DNA from: JBKCHH01 sp046302855
GTDB taxonomy: Bacteria; Pseudomonadota; Alphaproteobacteria; Rickettsiales; UBA8987
Assembly: GCA_046302855.1 (NCBI GenBank)
Contig: JBKCHH010000077.1
Coordinates: 1 to 37,803 of the forward strand
DNA length: 37,803 bases
Reading direction: 5' to 3'
The notes beneath the pieces are model-generated. The model was not told the origin of the DNA. It ran no database searches and was given only the letters and a program-made list of their open reading frames with translations. This document shows positions 24,619 to 33,203 of this stretch, one piece after another (within the stretch, counting starts at the first letter, position 1; each line of letters starts with the position of its first letter). The position numbers were made by a program, and so were the translations under genes.

Positions 24619-25426
24619 TCAAGAAATCTATTTTGATACCAAAGAGGTAAATGAGCTATTTGATGATATTGCCACAATGGTTGAAAGTGGGCAGTATTTT
24701 GATGAGGCAAAAAAATGGTATGCGCAAAAATATATTCTAATTTATGTGCAAAAAAGGTTTCTTTTTCTTATCTCCATTCTAACCCTATTTAGCTGTTATT
24801 TTGTAGTTAAAAGTTGCCAGACCTATTTTCCTTTAGAAAAAAAAGTGCCACTCGCAATAGAAAATTCAGACCCTGCAACCTACTATTTTGAGTTAATAAA
24901 GCTAAGCCAGCCAAAGGCAAGTATTAGGGAGGTAAATGAGGCCTTAATAAATTATTTGGTGAAAGAATTTGTCGAAAATTTTGAATCTTACGATTCTAAA
25001 AATAATTTTGCTCAGCTAGAAAAAAACCGTCGGTTCATTAATAATTATAGCAGTAAAGAGCTACTGAATATTTACGATTTAAGAATGGATAATGTGAATA
25101 TTGATGGCTTTAAAATAAAATATCATAAAAATACTAAACGAGAAGTTATTATAGAAAATTCTTTTGTTTTAAGTAATCAAAACCCCTCTTCTGTTGAACA
25201 ATTCAAACGATATTTTCCACAGGAGGTTTTTTTGGAAGGAAGTGATGTTTTTACCCTTTTAATTAACTTTACCGCTTATGAGCGGAATGTTAACGGCAAC
25301 AAGCCTTTTAAATACATAGCCATGGCAAAAATAAAATTCCCCTATATTCAATATAACAAAAAGAAAAAAGATTTTGAACCAGTGCGGTTTCAAATTATAG
25401 ACTATAAGGCAATTGAGGTAAAATAA
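24602..25426 (+). CDS. virB8: Type IV secretion system protein VirB8-like
   Basis: VirB8 is a bitopic inner-membrane protein that nucleates the type IV secretion inner-membrane complex. The 274 residues show a cytoplasmic head with EAKKWYAQKYILIYVQKR (about 35-52), one membrane helix at about 53-70, and a periplasmic domain of about 200 residues. Near the C-terminus WNPxxFxV-like order is replaced by KDFEPVRFQIIDYKAI. The start is GTG, overlapping nusB by 17 bases. The same AGTGGCA start context is seen at radA. Its stop shares TAATG with ccmD. It is separated from virB10 (35680), and no virB9, virB11 or virD4 is nearby. A truncated or duplicate paralogue cannot be excluded. Confidence 0.75.
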   Translation: MAQKNNQEIYFDTKEVNELFDDIATMVESGQYFDEAKKWYAQKYILIYVQKRFLFLISILTLFSCYFVVKSCQTYFPLEKKVPLAIENSDPATYYFELIKLSQPKASIREVNEALINYLVKEFVENFESYDSKNNFAQLEKNRRFINNYSSKELLNIYDLRMDNVNIDGFKIKYHKNTKREVIIENSFVLSNQNPSSVEQFKRYFPQEVFLEGSDVFTLLINFTAYERNVNGNKPFKYIAMAKIKFPYIQYNKKKKDFEPVRFQIIDYKAIEVK

Positions 25427-25563
25427 TGAAAATAGATCAATATTTTTGGTACATAATTTCTGCTTATGGCATAACCTTTGGGGCAATGTTTTGTTTAATT
25501 GCGGTGATAATAAAAAACTCTATTGTTGCTAAAAAAAAGCTAAAGGAATTACAAAAGAAATGA
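25426..25563 (+). CDS. ccmD: Haem exporter protein CcmD
   Basis: A 45-residue protein that a minimum-length cut-off would miss. It has a short polar N-terminus (MKIDQYFWYI), a single hydrophobic helix over residues 11-29 (ISAYGITFGAMFCLIAVII) and a basic, coiled tail ending KKKLKELQKK. This is the CcmD pattern: a small single-pass subunit that helps CcmC and holo-CcmE leave the complex. The ATG overlaps the virB8 stop (TAATG), a strong sign of translation. ccmE follows after a dispersed palindromic repeat, supporting the assignment. Confidence 0.8.
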   Translation: MKIDQYFWYIISAYGITFGAMFCLIAVIIKNSIVAKKKLKELQKK

Positions 25564-25604
25564 TAATGCCAAATCTCATTTGTAAAATAATAAAAAAGGA
25601 AAGC

Positions 25605-25731
25605 CGTCATTGCGAGCATAGCGAAGCTATGCGTGGCAATCCACAACAAAGGTTTTGCTTGAAAAAATATTTGAGACCCAAGCTCTACCTTGTTTATGGA
25701 TTGCTTTGTCGCTTCGCTCCTCGCAATGACG
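25605..25731. repeat. Dispersed palindromic element, CGTCATTGCGAG type
   Basis: CGTCATTGCGAG (25605-25616) and CTCGCAATGACG (25720-25731) are exact 12-base inverted copies. Inside, GCGAAGC (25621-25627) pairs with GCTTCGC (25711-25717), and GGCAATCCA faces TGGATTGC. I recall palindromes of this sequence being repeated many times in Rickettsiales and some other genomes. It separates ccmD from ccmE. The reading frames through it on both strands are by-products. Confidence 0.85.
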
Positions 25732-25778
25732 ATATGCTTTTAGTTTAGTAATTTCAAATATTAGAACTGGTATAAAAA

Positions 25779-26240
25779 ATGGCAAAAAATAAATACAGAA
25801 AACAAAGGATTATATACCTGTTATTGGGAGCAATTTCTTTATCAATAGGTTCTTTTTTGCTTTTTAATGCCTTTAATAAAAATTTAGTGTTTTTCTATTC
25901 GCCTACGGAATATTTTTCTACCTTGCAACAAAATCAAAGTTTTTTTGATAATAAAAAATTGCGAATTGGTGGGCTAGTAAAACAAGGGTCTTTTGTACAA
26001 AAGCCCAACTCTTTAGAAGTTTCTTTTTACATAACCGATTTATCTAAAGCAGTTAAAGTAAACTACACAGGGCTTCTTCCGCCAATTTTTAGGGAAGGGC
26101 AAGGGATAGTAGCCGAAGGAAAGTTTGGCGATAATAATATATTTCTTGCTAAAAAACTTATAACTAAACATGATGAAAAATACATGCCACCAGAGATAAA
26201 GCGAGCCCTAGAAACAAAGGAAAAAAATGTATCAAATTAG
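25779..26240 (+). CDS. ccmE: Cytochrome c maturation haem chaperone CcmE
   Basis: CcmE carries haem covalently in the periplasm and hands it to apocytochrome c. The 153 residues have a basic N-terminus, one signal-anchor helix (about 11-30) and an OB-fold domain. The haem-binding motif KHDEKYMPPE is complete, with His131 and Tyr135. Substrates in this window would include the c-type subunits of the cbb3 and bc1 complexes. It lies after ccmD, separated by the palindromic element, and overlaps the next gene by 14 bases. ccmC is on its own at 9717. Confidence 0.96.
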   Translation: MAKNKYRKQRIIYLLLGAISLSIGSFLLFNAFNKNLVFFYSPTEYFSTLQQNQSFFDNKKLRIGGLVKQGSFVQKPNSLEVSFYITDLSKAVKVNYTGLLPPIFREGQGIVAEGKFGDNNIFLAKKLITKHDEKYMPPEIKRALETKEKNVSN

Positions 26241-27864
26241 TAATTTTACAGATGCCTTAGAATATGATGTTTTGGTAATAGGGGCAGGTATTGCAGGTTT
26301 AAGCCTTGCCACTAGATTAAAGCAACTAAACCCAGCCATTAATATAGCCATAGTAGAAAAGGCGAGTGAGGTGGGCGGGCATATTTTATCCGGCAATGTT
26401 TTAGAAACTAGGAGCCTAGATGAACTTATCCCTAACTGGCGGGAAGAGAAAGACATCCCCATAAAACAGCCAGTTCTACAAGATAATTTTTTGTTTCTAA
26501 CAAAAAAAAAGGCTTTTAAATTGCCAACCCCACCGCAAATGCACAATAAGGGGAATTACATAATTTCTTTAAGTAATCTATGTAAATGGTTGGCTAAAAA
26601 ATTAGAAGATTTGGGCGTGCAGATATTTGCCGGCTTTCCCGCAAGGCATATTTTATATTCTGATGATGGGGCAAGGGTAGAAGGGGTGCTAATTGGCGAA
26701 TTTGGCGTGGCAAAAGATGGCTCGCATCAAAATAACTATCAGCCCTTTACCGCTATTAAAGCAAAATACAGCGTATTTGCCGAAGGGTGCAGAGGCTCGC
26801 TAACTAAAGAGCTAGAACAAAAATTTTCATTAAGAAATGAAAAAACCATTCAAACCTACGCCATTGGTTTTAAAGAACTGTGGAAGGTAAATAATGAACA
26901 CTATAAGGCAGGCAAGGTTATCCACACAGTTGGCTATCCGCTGGATAAAAGCACTTATGGTGGCTCATTTTTGTATCACATGGCAGATAATATTATCTCC
27001 ATAGGTTATGTAGTGGGGCTTGATTATAAAAACCCATATCTTTCCCCTTTTCAAGAATTTCAAAGGTTTAAAACCCATCCCCAAGTGGCTAAATATTTGG
27101 CAAATGGAGAAAGAATTGCCTATGGGGCTAGAGCCTTAAATGAAGGTGGCTTTCAATCTATCCCAAAGTTAGAATTTTTAGGTGGAGCTATTATTGGTTG
27201 TGCCGCTGGGTTTATGAATGTTCCAAAAATTAAAGGAACTCACACGGCCATGAAAAGTGGTATGATTTTAGCCGAAGCAATAGCTAAAAACTTTACTGAA
27301 AACAAATTTTATGATTGTTCTGGGTATGAAATCAATTTAAAGAAATCTTGGGTTTATAAAGAGCTAAAAAAGGTTCGCAACCTTCGCCCCTCTTTTAAAT
27401 TTGGGCTTTATTTTGGGTTAATCTATTCTGCGATAGATACCTATCTAATGCGTGGCTTTGCGCCATTTACCTTTAAACATAAAAAAGATAATGAAAGTTT
27501 AAAGTTGGCAGGTTCTGCAAAAAAAATAGAATACCCTAATGCCGATGGAAAAATTTCTTTCGATTTGCCCTCTTCTGTTTACCTTTCTAACACCAACCAT
27601 AGAGAAAATCAGCCCTACCATCTACAACTAAAAGACGCAAAAATAGCCATAGAGCATAATTACAAATTATATGATTCGCCAGAAACTAGATACTGCCCAG
27701 CCGGCGTTTATGAAATTGTGAATGATGAGGGGGGTAATCCAAAACTACAAATTAATGCCCAAAACTGTATTCACTGCAAAACTTGTGATATAAAAGACCC
27801 TCTACAAAACATAAATTGGGTAACCCCCGAAGGTGGTGGTGGGCCAAACTATGGTGGGATGTAG
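26227..27864 (+). CDS. Electron transfer flavoprotein-ubiquinone oxidoreductase
   Basis: ETF-QO passes electrons from fatty-acid and amino-acid dehydrogenases, through ETF, to ubiquinone. The 545-residue protein begins with an FAD-binding DVLVIGAGIAGLSLATRL (about 14-31) and GGHILSGNVL near 50. The central part has GGGxQ-like NEGGFQSIPKL and IIGCAAGFMNVPKIKGTHTAMKSG. It ends with a 4Fe-4S domain with Cys in RYCPAGVYE and CIHCKTCDIKDP, followed by the typical GGGGPNYGGM. etfA/etfB are not in the window. It overlaps ccmE by 14 bases and converges with nuoH, 4 bases away. Length is normal. Confidence 0.96.
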   Translation: MYQISNFTDALEYDVLVIGAGIAGLSLATRLKQLNPAINIAIVEKASEVGGHILSGNVLETRSLDELIPNWREEKDIPIKQPVLQDNFLFLTKKKAFKLPTPPQMHNKGNYIISLSNLCKWLAKKLEDLGVQIFAGFPARHILYSDDGARVEGVLIGEFGVAKDGSHQNNYQPFTAIKAKYSVFAEGCRGSLTKELEQKFSLRNEKTIQTYAIGFKELWKVNNEHYKAGKVIHTVGYPLDKSTYGGSFLYHMADNIISIGYVVGLDYKNPYLSPFQEFQRFKTHPQVAKYLANGERIAYGARALNEGGFQSIPKLEFLGGAIIGCAAGFMNVPKIKGTHTAMKSGMILAEAIAKNFTENKFYDCSGYEINLKKSWVYKELKKVRNLRPSFKFGLYFGLIYSAIDTYLMRGFAPFTFKHKKDNESLKLAGSAKKIEYPNADGKISFDLPSSVYLSNTNHRENQPYHLQLKDAKIAIEHNYKLYDSPETRYCPAGVYEIVNDEGGNPKLQINAQNCIHCKTCDIKDPLQNINWVTPEGGGGPNYGGM

Positions 27865-27868
27865 CAGT

Positions 27869-28885
27869 TTACTTAAAATAAACCACATAACTAGCTACGC
27901 CCACTACATAAATAAGCGAGAAGGGTAAAAATACCTTCCAACCAAGGCGCATTAGTTGGTCGTAGCGGTATCTGGGTAGAGCTGCCCTAATCCACAAAAA
28001 TACAAATAGCAAAACACTTACTTTTAAAAAGAACCATATGGTTTGTGGAATAAAGTCTAAGCCAAAGGGGGCAAGCCAGCCACCTAGAAATAAAATGGTG
28101 GTCATGGCGCTCATTAAAATCATATTAGCATATTCACCTAAGAAAAATAGGGCAAAGCTCATGGAGGAATATTCCACATTAAAGCCCGCAACTAGCTCTG
28201 CCTCTGCTTCTGGCAAATCGAAAGGATGGCGATTGGTTTCAGCCAAAGTAGAGATAAAAAACACTATAAACATAGGGAAAAGTGGCAGCAAAAACCAGCC
28301 ATCTTTTTGTGCTAAAACAATCTCCTTTAAATTCAAAGAACCAGCTAGCAACAAAACATTAATTATAATTAAGCCTATAGAAATTTCATAAGAAATCATT
28401 TGGGCAGAACTTCTAATTGCCCCCAAAAAAGAATAGTGCGAATTAGATGCCCAGCCAGCAATAATTATTCCATATACGCCAAGGGAAGATATGGCAAGCA
28501 AGTATAAAACTCCAACATTAATATTAGCAATTACAAAGGAATCATTAATGGGGATTACCGCCCAGCCAATCATCGCCAAAATAAAGGTGAGCATTGGGGC
28601 TAGCACAAATACAAAGTTATTGGCTCTGGTTGGAATCACCTGCTCTTTAAACATTAACTTTATAGCATCTGCTAAGGGTAGCAAAAGACCCATAAATCCA
28701 GCCCTATTTGGCCCACGACGCAGTTGCATACAGGCAATCACTTTCCTTTCCGCCAAGGTTAAATAGGCAACGCCAATTATTAATGGAATCATTAAGGCTA
28801 AAATCTTTAGCCCATTATCTAGCAGATACTGTAGGTAGGTATGAAATTGCTCGCTCACGGAAATATCTTGTAATTTTTTTGGCAA
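27869..28885 (-). CDS. nuoH: NADH-quinone oxidoreductase subunit H
   Basis: NuoH (ND1) is the complex I membrane subunit at the quinone entry. The 338-residue protein shows the signature YLTLAERKVIACMQLRRGPNRAGF (about 45-68), LPLADAIKLMFKEQVIP, and the acidic loop ETNRHPFDLPEAEAELVAGFN near 220-240. Eight helices are visible. The start used is TTG at 28885; an in-frame GTG at 28858 is an alternative, and an in-frame stop lies just upstream. The rest of the nuo operon is absent: its neighbours are fliQ, 41 bases upstream, and ETF-QO. This scattering matches the general pattern of the window. Confidence 0.95.
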   Translation of the reverse strand: MPKKLQDISVSEQFHTYLQYLLDNGLKILALMIPLIIGVAYLTLAERKVIACMQLRRGPNRAGFMGLLLPLADAIKLMFKEQVIPTRANNFVFVLAPMLTFILAMIGWAVIPINDSFVIANINVGVLYLLAISSLGVYGIIIAGWASNSHYSFLGAIRSSAQMISYEISIGLIIINVLLLAGSLNLKEIVLAQKDGWFLLPLFPMFIVFFISTLAETNRHPFDLPEAEAELVAGFNVEYSSMSFALFFLGEYANMILMSAMTTILFLGGWLAPFGLDFIPQTIWFFLKVSVLLFVFLWIRAALPRYRYDQLMRLGWKVFLPFSLIYVVGVASYVVYFK

Positions 28886-28926
28886 TTCTGCTGAAGATTT
28901 ACTTAATTTGCAATCTTAATTTTCGC

Positions 28927-29193
28927 CTACACGGTGCCAACAATCGCCTGATTTATTACTATAAAAAATTCAGATAGGGTGCGATACATAAAGGGTCCAA
29001 AAATAAGTAGAGAAATCATAACTATCACAATTTTTGGCACAAAGGTAAGGGTAACCTCTTGAATTTGCGTAAGGGCTTGAAACAAAGAAATTAATAGACC
29101 TATAACCATAGTTACAAGCAATATGGGCAAGGAACACTTTAGCAGAACAAAAACCGCCATTCTTGCTATATCAAATATTTGTCCTGTCTCCAT
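28927..29193 (-). CDS. fliQ: Flagellar export apparatus protein FliQ
   Basis: FliQ is a small subunit of the flagellar type III export gate. The 88-residue protein has two long hydrophobic helices (about 12-38 and 50-72) around the conserved QALTQIQEVTLTFVPK segment. It could in principle be SctS of an injectisome, but no other such genes are seen, so FliQ is preferred. It starts with ATG and lies upstream of nuoH on the same strand, with no flagellar neighbour in the window. It implies a flagellar gene set elsewhere in the genome. Confidence 0.9.
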   Translation of the reverse strand: METGQIFDIARMAVFVLLKCSLPILLVTMVIGLLISLFQALTQIQEVTLTFVPKIVIVMISLLIFGPFMYRTLSEFFIVINQAIVGTV

Positions 29194-29269
29194 AGATTTT
29201 ATAATTTAAAACCTTTATGATGCCAAAAAATTATTACTAAGTCAAAAAATATAAAAAGAAAACGCCATC

Positions 29270-30658
29270 ATGACCAATTTTTTCTATCTAATAAAAGTTT
29301 TTCACAAATTACTGAAATATAATTGTTTATTTGTTCTAAATAGTTTTTTTGGAGTAAGAATAGTAAAGATTTTTTATTTTCCCTATAGAATTATATATCG
29401 CAAATTGCCCCTTGGTGAAAGGCTAAAGAAAACGCTAGAAGAGCTGGGGCCAAGCTACATTAAAATTGGGCAGGTTTTATCGGTTAGAAGCGATATTTTG
29501 GGCGAAGAAGTGTCTAATATTTTATCTGAACTGCAAGATAGTGTTCCGCCCTTTTCTTTTCAAATAGCTAAGGGCATAATTGAAAAAAATTTGGGCAAAA
29601 AACTAGAAGAGTTGTTTTTAGAATTTCAAGAAAAGCCCATAGCATCAGCCTCCATCGCGCAGGTGCATTTTGCTAGAGATTTTGATGGCAATAAGTTAGC
29701 CGTAAAGGTTCTTCGCCCTAACATTGCCAAAATTTTTGCAAGGGATTTAAAATTCCTTTATTTTCTAAATAAATTGGCAAAAAGAATCAACAAGAAGCAA
29801 GATTACAAAAAGGTTCTAGATGATATAAAAAATGTAATAAAAAGGGAAATAAATCTAAATTTTGAAGCAGCCTCAGCCGATAAACTAAGGGAAAATCTAA
29901 AAAAAGAAACCTATATAAAAATCCCCAAAGTATATTGGAATAAAACTACCAATGAGGTTCTAGCACTAGAATTTGTGGATGGGGTAAGTATTAAAACTCT
30001 TGATAAAAATAATGCGGAGCGGGTGGAGGCGGTTTTGAAAAAACTATCCTCCCTGCTTTTTTTACAGGCATTTAGAGATGGCTATTATCACGCCGATTTG
30101 CACCCTGGTAATATTCATTTGGATTCTCAGGATAATTTAATTCTGTTTGATTTTGGGGTGATGGGCTATTTAAATGAGCATAACCGCCAATATCTGGCAC
30201 AAATGTGGCTAGGTTTTTTAGAAAAGGACTATAAAAAGGTGGCAGAGCTACATTTTAAGGGTGGCTTTGTTCCAGAAAATGAAAATATCCACGCCTTTGA
30301 AACTGCTTGCAGGTATGTAGGGGAGGGGATTTTAAGCAATTCTATGGATTCTTCTGGCTCTAGAGTAATTTTAGAAATGGTAAAAATTTCTAAAGATTTT
30401 AACCTGCCCGTAAATCCTGAACTAATGCTACTACAAAAAAATATGTTTTATGTGGAAGGAATAGCTAAAAATTTAGGCTATAGGGGTAATTTTTGGGGTC
30501 TTTCCAAAAACATAATGAAAAACTGGGCAAAGGAAAATTTCTCCATAAAAAACCGCCTTAAACAAAGGGCAGAAGAATTTCTAGACACTTCAACCTCATT
30601 AAAAGAACTTATCTCATTGGCGAAGGATTATTATTTAAATAAACTGAAAAAACATTAA
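29270..30658 (+). CDS. ubiB: UbiB protein kinase-like ubiquinone biosynthesis factor
   Basis: UbiB belongs to the ABC1/ADCK atypical kinase-like family and supports ubiquinone synthesis, probably as an ATPase acting on lipid intermediates. The 462 residues contain the family KxGQ motif (SYIKIGQVLSVRSD, about 65-78), the alanine-type loop ASASIAQVHFA, and the catalytic HADLHPGNIHL and metal-binding ILFDFGVMG. C-terminal transmembrane helices found in longer UbiB proteins are missing or weak, since the protein ends shortly after the kinase-like domain with a basic tail. It diverges from fliQ across 76 bases. Its TAA shares a TTAA palindrome with the convergent NtrY gene. Confidence 0.93.
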   Translation: MTNFFYLIKVFHKLLKYNCLFVLNSFFGVRIVKIFYFPYRIIYRKLPLGERLKKTLEELGPSYIKIGQVLSVRSDILGEEVSNILSELQDSVPPFSFQIAKGIIEKNLGKKLEELFLEFQEKPIASASIAQVHFARDFDGNKLAVKVLRPNIAKIFARDLKFLYFLNKLAKRINKKQDYKKVLDDIKNVIKREINLNFEAASADKLRENLKKETYIKIPKVYWNKTTNEVLALEFVDGVSIKTLDKNNAERVEAVLKKLSSLLFLQAFRDGYYHADLHPGNIHLDSQDNLILFDFGVMGYLNEHNRQYLAQMWLGFLEKDYKKVAELHFKGGFVPENENIHAFETACRYVGEGILSNSMDSSGSRVILEMVKISKDFNLPVNPELMLLQKNMFYVEGIAKNLGYRGNFWGLSKNIMKNWAKENFSIKNRLKQRAEEFLDTSTSLKELISLAKDYYLNKLKKH

Positions 30659-32445
30659 GCCGGCAATTCAATATCCATTTTAGCTCCAACCAGTTCTTTG
30701 CCACTATAAATATTATGAATGCTAAACTTGCCATTATGTTCTTCTATTATCCGCTTTACTATTGCGAGGCCCAAGCCTGTTCCCTTTTCTTTAGAGGTAA
30801 CATAGGGTTCTGTAATTTTGCTTAATAGAGCTTCTGGAATGCCGCCTCCATTATCACTTATACTAAGCAACACTTGGTTATTTTTATTTTCCAACCTAAT
30901 AGAAATTTCGCCCCCCACATTACCTCCAGAATTACCCTCTATAGCCTCAAAACTGTTTTTAATTAGGTTGTTAAAAACCTGCAACAGATGCCCTTCATCT
31001 GCCCTTATGAACAAATTTTCTGCATCGTAAGAAAAACTGATTTTCACTCTGCTATCTAGGTTTTTAAATAGGTTAATGGCGGTATTGATGGTGGTAATAA
31101 TATCAACCTTCTTAAACTTAGCTGGTGACATTCTGGCAAATTCATCAAATTCTTCTACTATATTGCCTATGGTGTTTATTTGACGATTAATGGTATCCAA
31201 ATACTTATCTAGCATAGCTAGCTTTTTTTCTTGCGGAGCATTGTTGATTCTATCCAGTGCTAGTTTTATTGGGGTAAGGGGGTTTTTAATTTCGTGAGCT
31301 ATTTTTCTGGCTAAATCTGCCCAAGTGGATTTTTTTAGCTCTTGCTGTTGTTGCAGAATTTTTTGCGTCATCTTATCAAAACTCTCCGCAATTAGAGAAA
31401 TTTCGTTATTCTTAACCCTATCTTTGCTACCACCCTGTATAATTTTAAAGTTATAATCACCTTCACTAATTTTTTTAGTAGCCTCCACTACCTTAATAAT
31501 TGGTTGCGAAATATTTACCGCTATTAAAATTCCCGCCCACAAAGAAACCAGCACCATAGTAAAGGAGATAAGGGCGAAAAATAACAAAAACAAAATCTGC
31601 CCCTTAGCGATTCTATTTTTTAATTGGCGATATTCATTAACTGAATCTTTAGTTTGCTCCATATGGCTTAGAACCTTAGAATCCACGGAGCGAGAAGCCA
31701 GTAAATAGGTATTTGGATATTTACTAACATAGGCAAGGGCTCTCACCTTGCTTTTATCCTTAGTATTCAGCAAGATTATTTCCCCATTTAAGGCATCCGA
31801 AAAAGATTTTTGGGCAATAAAGAACTTTTCGCCATTATCTAATATGGTAAGCCCATTATTATCTTTGCCGGCTTTTTTAATATCATACCTTATTATATCT
31901 GCATTTGGAATTTTGCGAATTCCGGCCAAAACGCTAGTTAAGTGGGCTAGTTTTTTATCATCCTTTTTTATCTTATCAGAAATTCTATTGAGTTCGGTAA
32001 CCACTACCAAAACATCTGTTCTAATATTCTTTTTATGTTCTTCTAAATAGCCCTCCGCCACGGCTAGAGAATTATTTAAGGCAGAGCTTACCCTTTCATT
32101 AAACCAAGATTTAATCCCCAAATTAAAGATGGATGCGGAAAAAGAGGCTATAACAACTGACGGAATAATAGAAATTAAGCAAAACAATACTATAATTCTA
32201 TTGCGAAAAGAAAAACTCTTTAGGGCATCATCCTTCTTTAGTTTTAGCGAAATTAGCCTGCCTGCAATAACGATAATAAATACCGAAATTACAAAAAGAT
32301 TCATTAAAATTAGGCTTCTACTCTTCTGCGGATAATCAATATATAGTTCATAATTTCTAACAACATCAAAAAAACTATAACTAACACCAATGGCTCCAAG
32401 GCAAAGTAACAAAGAGTATAGGGTTAATTTATAAAACTTGGGCAT
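30655..32445 (-). CDS. NtrY-like sensor histidine kinase
   Basis: Membrane-bound histidine kinase. From the ATG at 32445 it has 596 residues; a TTG at 32469 would add eight. Helices near 5-25, 30-50 and 80-105 precede a periplasmic/sensor region. A further helix follows near 290-310, then a HAMP domain. The DHp motif has the phospho-accepting His in LARKIAHEIKNPLTPIKLAL, with N box FNNLIKNSFEAIE, G1 SDNGGGIP and G2 GTGLGLAIVKRIIEEH. This matches alphaproteobacterial NtrY. The usual NtrX response regulator gene is not adjacent. It is convergent with ubiB, overlapping by four bases. Confidence 0.92.
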   Translation of the reverse strand: MPKFYKLTLYSLLLCLGAIGVSYSFFDVVRNYELYIDYPQKSRSLILMNLFVISVFIIVIAGRLISLKLKKDDALKSFSFRNRIIVLFCLISIIPSVVIASFSASIFNLGIKSWFNERVSSALNNSLAVAEGYLEEHKKNIRTDVLVVVTELNRISDKIKKDDKKLAHLTSVLAGIRKIPNADIIRYDIKKAGKDNNGLTILDNGEKFFIAQKSFSDALNGEIILLNTKDKSKVRALAYVSKYPNTYLLASRSVDSKVLSHMEQTKDSVNEYRQLKNRIAKGQILFLLFFALISFTMVLVSLWAGILIAVNISQPIIKVVEATKKISEGDYNFKIIQGGSKDRVKNNEISLIAESFDKMTQKILQQQQELKKSTWADLARKIAHEIKNPLTPIKLALDRINNAPQEKKLAMLDKYLDTINRQINTIGNIVEEFDEFARMSPAKFKKVDIITTINTAINLFKNLDSRVKISFSYDAENLFIRADEGHLLQVFNNLIKNSFEAIEGNSGGNVGGEISIRLENKNNQVLLSISDNGGGIPEALLSKITEPYVTSKEKGTGLGLAIVKRIIEEHNGKFSIHNIYSGKELVGAKMDIELPA

Positions 32446-32515
32446 AGGGGACTCAAAACTCGAATACAAAACCTAGCCCATCTTTTAAACTTTGGCAAAC
32501 TTTTTTGGGAATAAA

Positions 32516-32668
32516 TTAATTCGTTGAACTAGAAGAATAATTACTATAATCGCAAAAGCCTTGTGTTTTGTTCCAGCTACCACCCCTATCTTCGCAAGAC
32601 TCTATTACTGCCATACTAACACCAGCGAATAAAAACATAAAAACAAAAAAAGAACTGATTTTTTTCAT
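32516..32668 (-). CDS. Small exported two-cysteine protein
   Basis: A 50-residue reading frame too short for most gene finders. It starts MKKISSFFVFMFLFAGVSMA, a clear Sec signal peptide with cleavage likely near residue 20-23. The mature part is about 28 residues: a C-x3-GG-x-W-x7-C core (Cys25 and Cys39; CEDRGGSWNKTQGFC) and a serine/asparagine-rich tail. The two cysteines could form a disulfide in the periplasm. Similar CxxxGGxW small exported proteins occur in proteobacteria, but I cannot name a function. It lies downstream of NtrY's promoter side, between ntrY and erpA, and fills most of an otherwise empty 350-base region. Confidence 0.6.
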   Translation of the reverse strand: MKKISSFFVFMFLFAGVSMAVIESCEDRGGSWNKTQGFCDYSNYSSSSTN

Positions 32669-32828
32669 AATATTTTAAGGGGTAAAGGGTTATGCCCCAG
32701 TATAATTTTACTCAAAGCAAAAAATCAAAGGGGAAATTTAGTAAAACCAGTAATAATTTATTTGCAAAAAAGAAAATAAAATCTACTATCCCCACTCTGC
32801 CTAAAGCAACCTCTAGTTGCACAATAAA

Positions 32829-33194
32829 ATGTCTAGTAACAACGCAACCAACCTAATTAACCTTACTGAAAATGCTGGCAAGCATATTGCTGAATTAATT
32901 TTAGAAGAGCCAAATAGCAAAAATGTATTTTTCCGCATACAGGTAGAAGGGGGTGGGTGTTCCGGCTTTCAATATAAGTTTTCTTTTGACACTAAAGTTT
33001 TAAATGATGATATAATATTAGAGAAGTCTGGTGCAAAAATTGTTATTGATTCTGTATCGCTTGGCTTTTTACAAAGCGAAGGTAAGGGCGGGGCGGTAAT
33101 TGATTTTGTGGAAGAGCTAGGTGCATCTTATTTCGCTATAAAAAATCCGCTTGCAACTGCAAATTGTGGTTGCGGAAATTCTTTCTCTGTATAA
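32829..33194 (+). CDS. erpA: Iron-sulfur cluster insertion protein, ErpA/HesB family
   Basis: A-type Fe-S carrier that accepts clusters from the assembly system and delivers them to client enzymes. With the ATG at 32829 it has 121 residues; a TTG at 32817 would add four. The three ligand cysteines are present: Cys44 in GGGCSGFQY and Cys113/Cys115 in ANCGCGNSF. The C-terminus NCGCGNSFSV fits ErpA better than IscA, but this is a close call. Clients in this window could include FdxA, ETF-QO, PetA and complex I. A short GCAAC-CTCTA-GTTGC inverted repeat ends 9 bases before the start. The next gene begins 9 bases after it. Confidence 0.9.
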   Translation: MSSNNATNLINLTENAGKHIAELILEEPNSKNVFFRIQVEGGGCSGFQYKFSFDTKVLNDDIILEKSGAKIVIDSVSLGFLQSEGKGGAVIDFVEELGASYFAIKNPLATANCGCGNSFSV

Positions 33195-33203
33195 GAATAG
33201 TTT

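Noticed and set aside
25464..25748. Two small frames through the ccmD-ccmE gap on both strands
   Set aside because: They read through the dispersed palindrome, a noncoding repeat, and have no domain or coupling.
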